In this document: in pieces, positions 23,155 to 30,651 of the stretch | How the letters are laid out: each line of letters begins with the position of its first letter | Numbering within the stretch: position 1 is the stretch's first letter | Virus record (IMG/VR): IMGVR_UViG_3300030333_007203 | Coordinates: 981 to 38,169 of that record | Direction: 5' to 3' (one strand) | Origin: a virus | DNA length: 37,189 bases | The notes under the pieces: generated by a model | Told to the model about the DNA's origin: nothing | Databases searched by the model: none | What the model saw: only the letters and a program-made list of their open reading frames with translations | Translations under genes and position numbers: made by a program

Positions 23155-24143
23155 AAATAGCATTCTTTACAGAGGGAGAATTGGAAGGAAAATGTCCTCG
23201 AGATTATTTAAATATGAGAACCGACATGGCATGGTTATGTTCACTCGATGCTATTAGAATCCCATACCATAAAATAAAAAATAATACTACTAAATTTGAT
23301 CTTGGTATATGTATAATACCCAAAAAATTAAATTATGTATATAGAGAAGACCCAACTCAAGAATTAGTATCGGAGGATCAATTATCACGTGGTGTAGTAA
23401 CACCTGAAATAATTAATTCAGCTAAACAACAATGTTTACAAATAGCTTCTATGCAAGAAGGACCGCATTGGAATTTTCAGGATTATCCTCTAGAAGATCA
23501 AATAAAATATTTTAATATACTACAAGAAATGGATTTCCTTTTTGTGCATAATGAAATTGATAGAAAATATTTTAAGGGATTAGTCGATAAAGAATGCAGA
23601 GTGTTACAAAGCTTAATGGTAGAAGATCCGATAAATACTGATACATTAACTAAAATGGAAGATAGGCAAAATGTAATTATAGGAGGCAATTTTTGTTATT
23701 GGTATGGTGGATTTGATTCATTTATAGTAGCACAGCAGTTTGAGAGTGAAATATATGCACCTAGTATGGGTCGAAAAATTGAAAATGAAGACCAAATGCC
23801 CGGATTAAATCATTTACCATATGTGCATTGGGCTGAATGGATCCAGCAACTGAGTAAGTTTAAATATGGCATTCATTTAATGAGAACCCATGCAGCAGGA
23901 ACATTTGCACTTAATTGTGCATATCTAGGCATTCCGTGTATTGGATATAGAGGTTTAGATACACAGGAAATATTACATCCAGAATGTTCTGTAGACATGG
24001 GCGATTTATCAACAGCAAAAAAAATAGCACAAAAACTTAGGAAAGATGAAGAATTTTATGTATATTGTTGTAATGAAGCAAGGAAGAGATATATGGATAA
24101 CTATGTAGAATCTGTTTTCAAGGAGAAGTTTTATAATGGATAA
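23151..24143 (+). CDS. Putative GT-B fold glycosyltransferase
   Basis: 330 residues from the ATG at 23151, which overlaps the GMD stop (ATGA). The first strand is M-K-I-A-F-F-T-E-G-E-L. The C-terminal half shows Y-G-I-H-L-M-R-T-H-A-A-G-T-F-A-L-N-C-A-Y-L-G-I-P-C-I-G-Y-R-G-L-D-T, where A-A-G-T-F-A-L-N-C-A-Y-L-G-I-P-C-I-G stands where GT4-like enzymes have their donor-binding E-x7-E and G-x-P-V-I; here the acidic E-x7-E is degenerate. A C-terminal helix with K-I-A-Q-K-L-R-K-D-E follows. It is a probable GT-B enzyme but divergent, or an inactive relative. The last four codons overlap the next glycosyltransferase. Confidence 0.62.
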   Translation: MKIAFFTEGELEGKCPRDYLNMRTDMAWLCSLDAIRIPYHKIKNNTTKFDLGICIIPKKLNYVYREDPTQELVSEDQLSRGVVTPEIINSAKQQCLQIASMQEGPHWNFQDYPLEDQIKYFNILQEMDFLFVHNEIDRKYFKGLVDKECRVLQSLMVEDPINTDTLTKMEDRQNVIIGGNFCYWYGGFDSFIVAQQFESEIYAPSMGRKIENEDQMPGLNHLPYVHWAEWIQQLSKFKYGIHLMRTHAAGTFALNCAYLGIPCIGYRGLDTQEILHPECSVDMGDLSTAKKIAQKLRKDEEFYVYCCNEARKRYMDNYVESVFKEKFYNG

Positions 24144-25308
24144 GATAACATTTGTAATACCCAGTAGAAATAATTTAGAATTTTTACAATTGGCATATAA
24201 GTCAATTCGTAATTTAGAAACTATTCATGAAATATTAGTATTGAATGATGGAAGTAAAGATGGAACATTTGAATGGATTGAAGAAACAAGAAAGGCAGAT
24301 GATAGTTTAATTGCTCATCATAATTTAGATACATCAAAAAGAGTTGGTATTGTAGGAATGTTTGATAAAGGTATAGAAATGGCCAAGACAGAAATTATAT
24401 TTGCATTCCATGCTGATATGGTAGCTGCACCCGATTTAGATAAATATATCTTAGAACATTTAGAAAGAGGCACTGTTGTATCGGCAACAAGAGTAGAACC
24501 ACCATTACATCCTCCAGGACCAGAAAAAATAATTGAAGATTTTGGATCGGAAGTAGAAGACTTTGATATTGATAAATTTTATGATTGGGCAAGACAACCA
24601 AAAATGGGTTCTGGTCAAGTAACAGAAGGTATATTTGCTCCATGGTGTATGTATAAAGAAGATTTTCTTTCTATAGGGGGCCATGATGAATTATTTGCAC
24701 CCCAATCTCGAGAGGATTCGGATTTATTTAATAGATTCCAGCTCAATGGGTATAAACTTAAACAGTCATGGGATGCATTAGTATATCATTTTACTAGTAG
24801 AGGTAGTAGATTTAATAAACATGCTGGGGGAGATACTATGAAAGATTCACCGGAATGGCAGAAAACAAATCATAAGAATGTGCGTAATTTTATTAGAAAA
24901 TGGGGAACTAATGTTCAACACGATGCCCTAATGAAACCCATAATTACTCCTAAATATGATATAGGATTTGTAGTTAAAAATTGTAGTTTGGATCACTTAT
25001 ACACATTAGAACCATGGTGTTCAACAATATATTCAGATGCAAGATATTTAGAATATATTTGTTCTGAACAACCTAATACTACATATAATTTAGCTAAAAA
25101 GGTGCTACCATTTGATAATGAAAAACATAATGATATTTTAATAGAATTTGATGCATCAAAATTAAACGAGGCACATTTTCATAATATAATAACAAAATTA
25201 AATCATATAATTAATGACTCTGGAGATATAGGAACTGCACGGTTAGACATATTTATAATAAACATACTAAGTATGAATACTTACGAAAAGGAGTTAATAC
25301 ATGCGTAA
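24136..25308 (+). CDS. Glycosyltransferase, GT-A fold, GT2-like
   Basis: 390 residues. I-T-F-V-I-P-S-R-N-N-L is the opening strand and E-I-L-V-L-N-D-G-S-K-D-G-T the UDP-binding region. Its D-x-D position reads F-A-F-H92-A-D94-M-V, with H-A-D instead of D-A-D. F-A-P-Q-S-R-E-D-S-D-L-F-N-R-F is the acceptor-side R-E-D of GT2 enzymes. An extra domain of about 130 residues follows the GT2 core from about residue 265, rich in Asn and His and resembling no domain I know. An AAGGAG site supports the ATG. Its end overlaps the GalE-like gene by eight bases. Confidence 0.83.
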   Translation: MDKITFVIPSRNNLEFLQLAYKSIRNLETIHEILVLNDGSKDGTFEWIEETRKADDSLIAHHNLDTSKRVGIVGMFDKGIEMAKTEIIFAFHADMVAAPDLDKYILEHLERGTVVSATRVEPPLHPPGPEKIIEDFGSEVEDFDIDKFYDWARQPKMGSGQVTEGIFAPWCMYKEDFLSIGGHDELFAPQSREDSDLFNRFQLNGYKLKQSWDALVYHFTSRGSRFNKHAGGDTMKDSPEWQKTNHKNVRNFIRKWGTNVQHDALMKPIITPKYDIGFVVKNCSLDHLYTLEPWCSTIYSDARYLEYICSEQPNTTYNLAKKVLPFDNEKHNDILIEFDASKLNEAHFHNIITKLNHIINDSGDIGTARLDIFIINILSMNTYEKELIHA

Positions 25309-26224
25309 GGCGATAGTTACAGGAGGCGCTGGTTTTATTGGATCTAATTTAGTTGACAGGTTAATAAAGGATAACATTGAAGTTATAGTATTGGATGACC
25401 TATCTACTGGTGATGTGAAAAATATAAATCCAGATGCAAGATTTAGAAGAATAGACATTTCAAATATGGATCCTGAATCGACCATATACAGAGCTATATT
25501 GTCAGATGCGATAGGGACTGATGTTATATTCCATACAGCTGCTAAAGCTAGAGTTCAACCATCTATAGAAGACCCAGTATCATTTAATAAAGCTAATGTA
25601 AGCGGAACATTAAATATGCTATGTTTGGCGAGAGAGTTGAAGGTAAAAAGATTTGTATATAGCGCAAGTAGTTCTGCATATGGAAATGTAACCAAATTTC
25701 CAACACCGGAAGAACATTCAACAAACCCACTATCACCATATGGTCTACAAAAATATATCGGTGAACAATACTGTAAAATGTTTAGTGAAGTATATAATTT
25801 AGATACAGTATCATTAAGGTATTTCAATGTATACGGTAATAGAATGAAATTAGATGGTGGGTATAGACTCGTAATACCGATATTTGCCAAGCAAATGTTA
25901 GATGGTGAACCATTAACTATAAATAATGATGGCGAACAAAGAAGGGATTTTACATATGTCGATGATGTAGTAAACGCAAATATATTAGCAGCAAAAAACC
26001 ATGATAATTTTGGTGGAGACGTATTCAATATTGGTAATGGAAAAAATTATTCAGTTAATGAAATAGCTGATATGTTTGGTGGTAGAACTGTAAAGGGCAA
26101 GAATGTACAGGAACCATTTGAAACATTGGCAGACAATTCAAAAGCACAATTAATATTGGACTGGGAACCAAAAGGTGATCTTCCAACATGGATTAATAAA
26201 TATAAAAGGGAATTAGGGTTATGA
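25301..26224 (+). CDS. NAD-dependent sugar epimerase, UDP-glucose 4-epimerase-like
   Basis: 307 residues, an extended SDR of usual size. Cofactor loop: T-G-G-A-G-F-I-G-S-N-L (7-17). F-H-T-A-A-K-A-R-V and S-A-S-S-S-A-Y-G lead to the catalytic Y147-G-L-Q-K151. L-R-Y-F-N-V-Y-G-N-R and Q-R-R-D-F-T-Y-V-D-D are the substrate and cofactor elements seen in GalE, WbpP and related UDP-sugar epimerases. It would invert C4 of a UDP-hexose or UDP-HexNAc or a UDP-uronic acid; the latter fits the UDP-sugar dehydrogenase gene right after it. AAGGAG precedes the ATG. Confidence 0.88.
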   Translation: MRKAIVTGGAGFIGSNLVDRLIKDNIEVIVLDDLSTGDVKNINPDARFRRIDISNMDPESTIYRAILSDAIGTDVIFHTAAKARVQPSIEDPVSFNKANVSGTLNMLCLARELKVKRFVYSASSSAYGNVTKFPTPEEHSTNPLSPYGLQKYIGEQYCKMFSEVYNLDTVSLRYFNVYGNRMKLDGGYRLVIPIFAKQMLDGEPLTINNDGEQRRDFTYVDDVVNANILAAKNHDNFGGDVFNIGNGKNYSVNEIADMFGGRTVKGKNVQEPFETLADNSKAQLILDWEPKGDLPTWINKYKRELGL

Positions 26225-27129
26225 AAAAAATAGGTATAGTAGGTAGAGGCTTTGTCGGCTCTGCTGTTCAATTCGGATTTTCAGCAGAAACAGGATGTGA
26301 TGCTGAGGTAAGGGTTTATGATAAAGATCCTTTAAAAAGCACACACACTTTAGAAGAAACAATTAATGAATCAGATTTTATATTCGTATCTGTTCCAACA
26401 CCATCAAATAGAAATGGTAGTATGAATATTGATATTCTAGAATCTGTATTAAGTGATATCCAAAAAGTTAATAGAAGAGGGGGTAACATAATATTAGTGA
26501 GATCTACAGTATTACCCGGCACGACAAATGCATTAGCTAAAAAATTTACTAAATTAAATATAGTATTTAATCCTGAATTTTTAACTGAAAGTTCTGCAAA
26601 GTTTGATTTTATAAACCAGTCTAGATTTATTATAGGTGGCCGCAAAAGATTTACTGCGAGAGTTGCTGATTTATTTAGATGGAGATTTGGTGATTCTATG
26701 CCAATTATAGAAACAACCTGGGAAACAGCAGAAATGGTAAAATATATGAATAATTGTTTCTTTGCAACAAAGGTATCATTTATGAACGAAATGAAGCTAG
26801 TTGCAGAAAAGCAAGGAAATATAGATTGGGATATGGCAGTTGAAGGATTCATTCGCGATGGAAGAGTAGGTCACTCCCACATACATGTACCAGGCCCAGA
26901 TGGTAAAAAAGGTTTTGGGGGAAGTTGTTTCCCTAAAGATATGCAGGCAATGATATCTTTTGGAGAAGATTTAGGTATGGATCTAAATACGCTCCAAGGA
27001 GCATGGGAAACTAATTGTGAAGTTAGACCTGAGAGGGATTGGGAAAAATTAGAAGGTAGAGCAATAGTAACGGAGACAAAAAATGGCGAAACAAAATATC
27101 GACAAGAGACCACCAAAAGGAGCAGTTAG
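26221..27129 (+). CDS. UDP-glucose/GDP-mannose dehydrogenase family, short form
   Basis: 302 residues, against about 390-440 for full enzymes. The NAD loop is G-I-V-G8-R-G-F-V-G13-S. V-P-T-P and R-S-T-V-L-P-G-T-T follow, then F-N-P-E-F-L-T-E-S-S-A, and the catalytic cysteine lies in G-F-G-G-S-C236-F-P-K-D-M. The C-terminal nucleotide-sugar-binding domain is absent; the chain ends in a basic, Thr-Lys-rich tail after W-E-T-N-C-E-V-R-P. That tail overlaps phoH by 47 bases. Normally the enzyme makes a uronic acid in two oxidation steps. Loss of the third domain may change substrate choice. It overlaps the epimerase by four bases. Confidence 0.83.
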   Translation: MKKIGIVGRGFVGSAVQFGFSAETGCDAEVRVYDKDPLKSTHTLEETINESDFIFVSVPTPSNRNGSMNIDILESVLSDIQKVNRRGGNIILVRSTVLPGTTNALAKKFTKLNIVFNPEFLTESSAKFDFINQSRFIIGGRKRFTARVADLFRWRFGDSMPIIETTWETAEMVKYMNNCFFATKVSFMNEMKLVAEKQGNIDWDMAVEGFIRDGRVGHSHIHVPGPDGKKGFGGSCFPKDMQAMISFGEDLGMDLNTLQGAWETNCEVRPERDWEKLEGRAIVTETKNGETKYRQETTKRSS

Positions 27130-27748
27130 ATTTTCTCTTTCTCTTTCACCGGAGCAAAAGAAAGCGAAGACTGAAATATTAAAACACCCATATAATTTTA
27201 TAGTGGGTAAAGCGGGTAGCGGTAAAACATTACTAGCAGTTCAGGTAGCATTAGATATGTTTTTCAAGAAACAAGTTAATAAAATTATTATAACAAGACC
27301 TACTATTTCCACAGAAGATAATGGATTTTTACCTGGATCTGAAAGAGAAAAAATGGAACCATGGTTAGTTCCAATTAGAAGTAATATGAGAAAGGTTTAT
27401 AATAAACCAATAATATTGGAAAAGATGGAAAAGGCAGAACAAATCGAATTAGTATCATTAGCACATTTTAGAGGCCGAACATTTGACCATTCTGTAGTGA
27501 TAGTTGATGAATTTCAGAATTTAACAAGATCACAATTGGCAATGGCTGTTGGAAGATTAGGTAAAGATTCCAAGATGTTATTTTGTGGTGATTCATATCA
27601 GATAGATTTAAAGGATAAAAATTATTCAGCATATCATGATATGGCTAAATTGATAAATTCACAATATGTTTTTAAAACAGTCTTAAACGATAGTCATAGA
27701 CATGATGCTATAGATGATTTATTAGAATTACTAAACGGATATCATTAA
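27083..27748 (+). CDS. phoH: PhoH-like P-loop ATPase
   Basis: 221 residues. Walker A is V-G42-K-A-G-S-G-K48-T49, Walker B is V-V-I-V-D-E-F-Q-N. The R-P-T (I-I-I-T-R-P-T-I-S) and F-R-G-R-T-F motifs between them are the PhoH signature, and L-F-C-G-D-S-Y-Q-I-D comes after Walker B. PhoH proteins are very common in marine T4-like phages; their function is uncertain, with RNA-binding or helicase/RNase-linked roles proposed. An ACGGAGA site supports the ATG despite the overlap with the dehydrogenase. The conserved domain begins at about residue 17, so the overlapped N-terminus is probably not essential for folding. Confidence 0.92.
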   Translation: MAKQNIDKRPPKGAVRFSLSLSPEQKKAKTEILKHPYNFIVGKAGSGKTLLAVQVALDMFFKKQVNKIIITRPTISTEDNGFLPGSEREKMEPWLVPIRSNMRKVYNKPIILEKMEKAEQIELVSLAHFRGRTFDHSVVIVDEFQNLTRSQLAMAVGRLGKDSKMLFCGDSYQIDLKDKNYSAYHDMAKLINSQYVFKTVLNDSHRHDAIDDLLELLNGYH

Positions 27749-27999
27749 TGAAATATTTTTTATTAGGACCAAAAGACACAGAAGAATCGGCACATTTTGA
27801 GGCAAACGAATTGGGCGAATCAAGTTTCGATTCATTCTATCCCGGTTCAGCACTGAAAGTATTGATGGAAGTAACCCATACTAGACCAGAATTATTGGAG
27901 CATTTTACTATATTAAACGAGCAGAAGGAAAAATTGTCTATAGCACAATTTTTAGAAAGGATTGATAAATTAAAAATTAGAAGGGATTATAATGGGTAA
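27748..27999 (+). CDS. Small unknown protein after phoH
   Basis: 83 residues. It starts with a strand (K-Y-F-L-L-G-P), then an acidic loop, a proline-glycine turn (F-Y-P-G-S-A), and two or three helices, with a basic end (K-L-K-I-R-R-D-Y). S-F-D-S-F-Y-P-G-S-A-L-K-V-L looks like a conserved core. Its ATG overlaps the phoH stop. I recognise no domain; similar small proteins sit beside phoH in other T4-like phages, from memory only. It has no membrane segment. Confidence 0.7.
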   Translation: MKYFLLGPKDTEESAHFEANELGESSFDSFYPGSALKVLMEVTHTRPELLEHFTILNEQKEKLSIAQFLERIDKLKIRRDYNG

Positions 28000-28123
28000 A
28001 TTGAATCTAAGGCAATTAGATAAATATCTTGAACAAGATCCATTAAAGGAAAAATTCAAAAAACGTAAAAAATTTCAAGAAGACGAGCCAAAACCGAAAC
28101 AACGTAAATCCAAACGCTCATAA
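27992..28123 (+). CDS. Small basic protein, 43 residues
   Basis: An ATG at 27992 overlaps the previous stop by eight bases and runs to TAA at 28121-28123. The product begins M-G-K-L-N-L-R-Q-L-D-K-Y-L-E-Q-D and continues into a lysine- and arginine-rich tail (K-F-K-K-R-K-K-F, then K-P-K-Q-R-K-S-K-R-S). Lys and Arg make up about a third of the residues and the end is unstructured, which suggests nucleic-acid contact. Tight coupling with the upstream gene and the clean fill of the space before the promoter at 28137 support it as a real gene. It is too short for family assignment. Confidence 0.6.
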   Translation: MGKLNLRQLDKYLEQDPLKEKFKKRKKFQEDEPKPKQRKSKRS

Positions 28124-28128
28124 AGTGG

Positions 28129-28136
28129 TATAAATA
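28129..28136 (+). promoter_or_regulatory. TATAAATA, T4 late-promoter-like box
   Basis: The octamer equals the T4 late consensus and lies in the 84-base gap before the transpeptidase-like gene. With late initiation near 28142 the leader would be about 65 bases. The other intergenic copy is at 321-328. It could serve the head-protein cassette, which would be expected to be late, but the support is a single octamer in AT-rich DNA. Confidence 0.35.
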
Positions 28137-28163
28137 TTGATCTTTCTGTGCTAACCATATATT
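28137..28163 (+). promoter_or_regulatory. Putative promoter before the head-protein cassette
   Basis: TTGATC (28137-28142), 15 bases, TATATT (28158-28163). The spacer is two bases short of ideal, but the -10 region TATATTTATATATGA (28158-28172) is identical to the one at 6895. A start near 28170 leaves a leader of about 38 bases with AAAGGAGAG before the ATG at 28208. Confidence 0.4.
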
Positions 28164-28207
28164 TATATATGACTAGAAATATAAAGTTTATAAAGGAGAG
28201 TAAGTCA

Positions 28208-28813
28208 ATGTCATACACTAGAGAACAAGTGGAAAAAGCCGTTAAATCAAAAGGCTACAGATGGTTCGAGAATGGTGACTATAATGTCAACATCGTTGGA
28301 ATCAGAAATTCAGAAACAGGTAATGAAGTAACAAATAAATTTGATGATCACATCACAGTATCATTTAAATGTGATGGAGAATGGGAATTTTATTGTTATG
28401 AGTGTACAACAGACCCGGGAACACATTGGGTAGAAAACATAATGAGAAAAGAAGGAGTCGCTGTGTTAAAACCAGGACAATATCCAGGTTCTCATAAAAT
28501 TAGATTACATCAGGGAAGATATGAAGCTTTGGGCCAAACAAAGCCAGTAACTGTTTACAGAGATAATAATCGTGATGATAAATATGACCTAGATGATAAT
28601 AATACACAAACAGGATTATTTGGAATTAATATCCACAGAGCTACTAAATGGGGAGGAAGAAAATCATCTCAGGTAGATAAATGGTCTGCAGGATGTCAAG
28701 TAATCGCAGCTAATGATGATTGGCATGAATTTTTAGATATATGTAGAGTTGCACGTGATAAGTGGAGTAATAGTTTTACATATACTTTATTAGAAAGTAA
28801 GGATATCGTGTAA
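28208..28813 (+). CDS. L,D-transpeptidase (YkuD)-like or related cell-wall enzyme
   Basis: 201 residues from the ATG at 28208, which has AAAGGAGAG upstream; the frame opens earlier (28148) but that ATG lies inside the promoter-like element. An N-terminal helical part is followed by beta-rich sequence and then G-I-N-I-H143-R-A with W-S-A-G-C163-Q-V-I-A, twenty residues later. This H ... S-x-G-C spacing is like the active-site H-G ... S-x-G-C of YkuD L,D-transpeptidases. G-Q-Y-P-G-S-H-K and Y-R-D-N-N-R-D-D-K-Y-D also look conserved, the latter possibly calcium binding. No signal peptide. It may act on peptidoglycan at entry or lysis. The match is by motif only. Confidence 0.6.
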   Translation: MSYTREQVEKAVKSKGYRWFENGDYNVNIVGIRNSETGNEVTNKFDDHITVSFKCDGEWEFYCYECTTDPGTHWVENIMRKEGVAVLKPGQYPGSHKIRLHQGRYEALGQTKPVTVYRDNNRDDKYDLDDNNTQTGLFGINIHRATKWGGRKSSQVDKWSAGCQVIAANDDWHEFLDICRVARDKWSNSFTYTLLESKDIV

Positions 28814-29871
28814 TGTATAGCAAAAATTTCACTAAAGGAAGTAACCCTAAAATTATTCAGGGAGAGGTATTTACTGATAAGGATATACCCCCATTCATGT
28901 CTATGAAAGAATGGAAGAAAAAATACAACCTTGGTGATAAGAAATGGCTTCAAGAAATGAAGAGTAATTTGCTAGCAGAACAAGATATGATAGGCGTAGA
29001 TGGATTTCAGGAACCCGATTGGAAGGATACACCTTTTTTAGATGCAGAACATTTTAGAGCTTATTATAATTCACATGTAGACCCCGATCATGATTGGAAG
29101 AATACAACTCACTGGGGACCACAGCATCAAGGTGCATTTGATAAGGCTGTAGAGAAAAAGAAAGGTCTTGATTTAGGGACAATTGATAGAGGTGTAACAC
29201 CAGCAGTTCAAGATTTTGGACCAACAGGAACAGGAGCCGGATCAATATTACAACCGGAACCAGAACATCATGGGGAATTTTATGAAATTCCTGATAAATT
29301 ACCAGTTGTGGAACCTGAAATGCAAGCTGCAATCCCATCAACTACACTATCGCCTGGTATAGAAATACCGGACGATCAAAATTATATGGAACAGCCTAAT
29401 ATAAAAAATCCAACAAGTTGGGAAGACACATCAGATGCAATTAAAGATTTAGATTGGTCCGATAATGTCGTAGCAAAGAAAAATATTCCAATTGTTAAAA
29501 ATGAATCTGTATTAGGTAAAATTTGGCAAACTAAAAATAGGAGATTAACAGAAATGAAAAAAAGAATGAAATATATAATTAATGAAATGGTTGATGATCA
29601 ATTAGATAATCAATTAGGTAATGGAAGAATGATCTCCGGTGAGCCAAAAAATATTAAATATAAAGCAGGTGACGAAGTGATGGATATCAATCCCGATTGT
29701 CCACATAGAGATTCTAGAGGAGTAGTAACAAAAGTTTCTAATGGAGAAGTAACGTATAAGGTAACAAATTGGGGAAGACACTTTCAACCAGGAGATGAAT
29801 TAACTAAATCAGCAGACCAATTAATTCCACTATCATCGGACGAAAAACCTTGGTATATTGCTGATAAATAG
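28813..29871 (+). CDS. Unknown, probably structural or virion-associated protein
   Basis: 352 residues. The N-terminal ~115 residues are rich in Lys, Asp, Trp and His (M-K-E-W-K-K-K-Y, D-W-K-D-T-P-F, W-G-P-Q-H-Q-G). A Pro/Glu/Gly-rich, probably disordered middle runs to ~230. A lysine- and methionine-rich helix follows, L-T-E-M-K-K-R-M-K-Y-I-I-N-E-M, and a C-terminal ~65-residue small barrel starts at Y283-K-A-G-D-E-V, with G-V-V-T-K-V-S-N-G-E-V-T-Y-K-V, like an SH3/KOW-type domain. It shares one base with the preceding stop. Its place before the capsid-targeted cassette suggests a head or tail role. It does not carry the targeting peptide. No family recognised. Confidence 0.6.
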   Translation: MYSKNFTKGSNPKIIQGEVFTDKDIPPFMSMKEWKKKYNLGDKKWLQEMKSNLLAEQDMIGVDGFQEPDWKDTPFLDAEHFRAYYNSHVDPDHDWKNTTHWGPQHQGAFDKAVEKKKGLDLGTIDRGVTPAVQDFGPTGTGAGSILQPEPEHHGEFYEIPDKLPVVEPEMQAAIPSTTLSPGIEIPDDQNYMEQPNIKNPTSWEDTSDAIKDLDWSDNVVAKKNIPIVKNESVLGKIWQTKNRRLTEMKKRMKYIINEMVDDQLDNQLGNGRMISGEPKNIKYKAGDEVMDINPDCPHRDSRGVVTKVSNGEVTYKVTNWGRHFQPGDELTKSADQLIPLSSDEKPWYIADK

Positions 29872-29881
29872 GGGTTATGAT

Positions 29882-30649
29882 ATGGCAATCAAGCTTACCA
29901 ATTTACTTATTGAAACTGTATTTAAGGAAGAATCAAACAATGATCCTGTCCTGGATACTTTGATACCTAATCCTGCCACAGGGAAAAATATCAAAGTAAG
30001 ATCTGCACTATCAAGAACTGATCACCCAGCATATAATGCGGCGAAGGAATTCATAGCAGGTAAAATGAGCGATGAAGACGCCACTGTAGCAACACAACAA
30101 CAACCTGCAGAAGAACAACCACCGGCAGAAGAACAACCACCAGCAGAAGAACAACCACCTACAGACGTAGCTACAGATGATGAAGCTATTTTAATGTCAA
30201 AGGGATTTGACGAAGAGCAAACAGCAGCTATGATAAGTATAAAAGATGAAGGATCGGCAATAGATTCAGAACTTGAGCGAATATCTAGCATAGATCCTGA
30301 TACATGGAGTAAATTATCAGACGAGAAGCAAAAAGAAATGAATGATAATTATACTGCTAAGATAGGTGAAAAGAGAGATAATTTACGATCTCAAATTGAT
30401 ACATATATAGAGAACGGATTAGAACCGGAACCAGAATTGGTTGATGAATTTAATGCATATGCTCAAGCTGCTGATGACAGAGAATTAGCAGGTATGACTG
30501 ATGAAGAAAGAGCATCTCATTATGAAGAAGAAGGTGAATCAGCTCTAGCCAAAAGATATCAACAGGGATTAGACATGATCAATATTGATCAGGAATTAGC
30601 GCAGGACGCAGGAGCCTTTGATGCTGAGGAAACTGCCACTGGAATATAG
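29882..30649 (+). CDS. Acidic internal head protein candidate with capsid-targeting peptide
   Basis: 255 residues from the ATG at 29882; an in-frame ATG at 29858 lies inside the preceding gene. The N-terminus is M-A-I-K-L-T-N-L-L-I-E11-T, the first member of a six-gene set sharing this decapeptide; prohead-protease cleavage after E11 is predicted from T4. The rest is very acidic, helical and low complexity, with three perfect 18-base repeats coding P-A-E-E-Q-P (30104-30157), then helices with many Glu and Asp. This resembles scaffold or core proteins, such as the acidic T4 gp67/gp68 or internal proteins, in character though not in sequence. Function is inferred from the peptide and composition. 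Confidence 0.72.
   Translation: MAIKLTNLLIETVFKEESNNDPVLDTLIPNPATGKNIKVRSALSRTDHPAYNAAKEFIAGKMSDEDATVATQQQPAEEQPPAEEQPPAEEQPPTDVATDDEAILMSKGFDEEQTAAMISIKDEGSAIDSELERISSIDPDTWSKLSDEKQKEMNDNYTAKIGEKRDNLRSQIDTYIENGLEPEPELVDEFNAYAQAADDRELAGMTDEERASHYEEEGESALAKRYQQGLDMINIDQELAQDAGAFDAEETATGI
30104..30157. repeat. Three tandem 18-base repeats in the acidic protein gene
   Basis: Units at 30104-30121, 30122-30139 and 30140-30157 differ by only a few bases and each encodes P-A-E-E-Q-P. A fourth, partial unit continues to about 30160. The reading frame is kept, so unit number can change without breaking the protein. Confidence 0.85.
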
Positions 30650-30651
30650 TT

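Noticed and set aside
25555-26028. 157-codon - strand frame opposite the epimerase
   Set aside because: Antisense to a gene with clear catalytic motifs; no ribosome site and no recognisable domain. The same reason holds for the 178-codon - strand frame at 26316-26852 and all other - strand frames.
7132-27129. Bacterial chromosome or prophage origin for the glycan island
   Set aside because: It is flanked by T4-like replication genes and PhoH in the same orientation with the same overlap style, and no integrase, tRNA or attachment repeat was seen.
28148-28207. Upstream start for the transpeptidase-like gene
   Set aside because: It overlaps the promoter-like element and lacks a ribosome site, while the ATG at 28208 has AAAGGAGAG.
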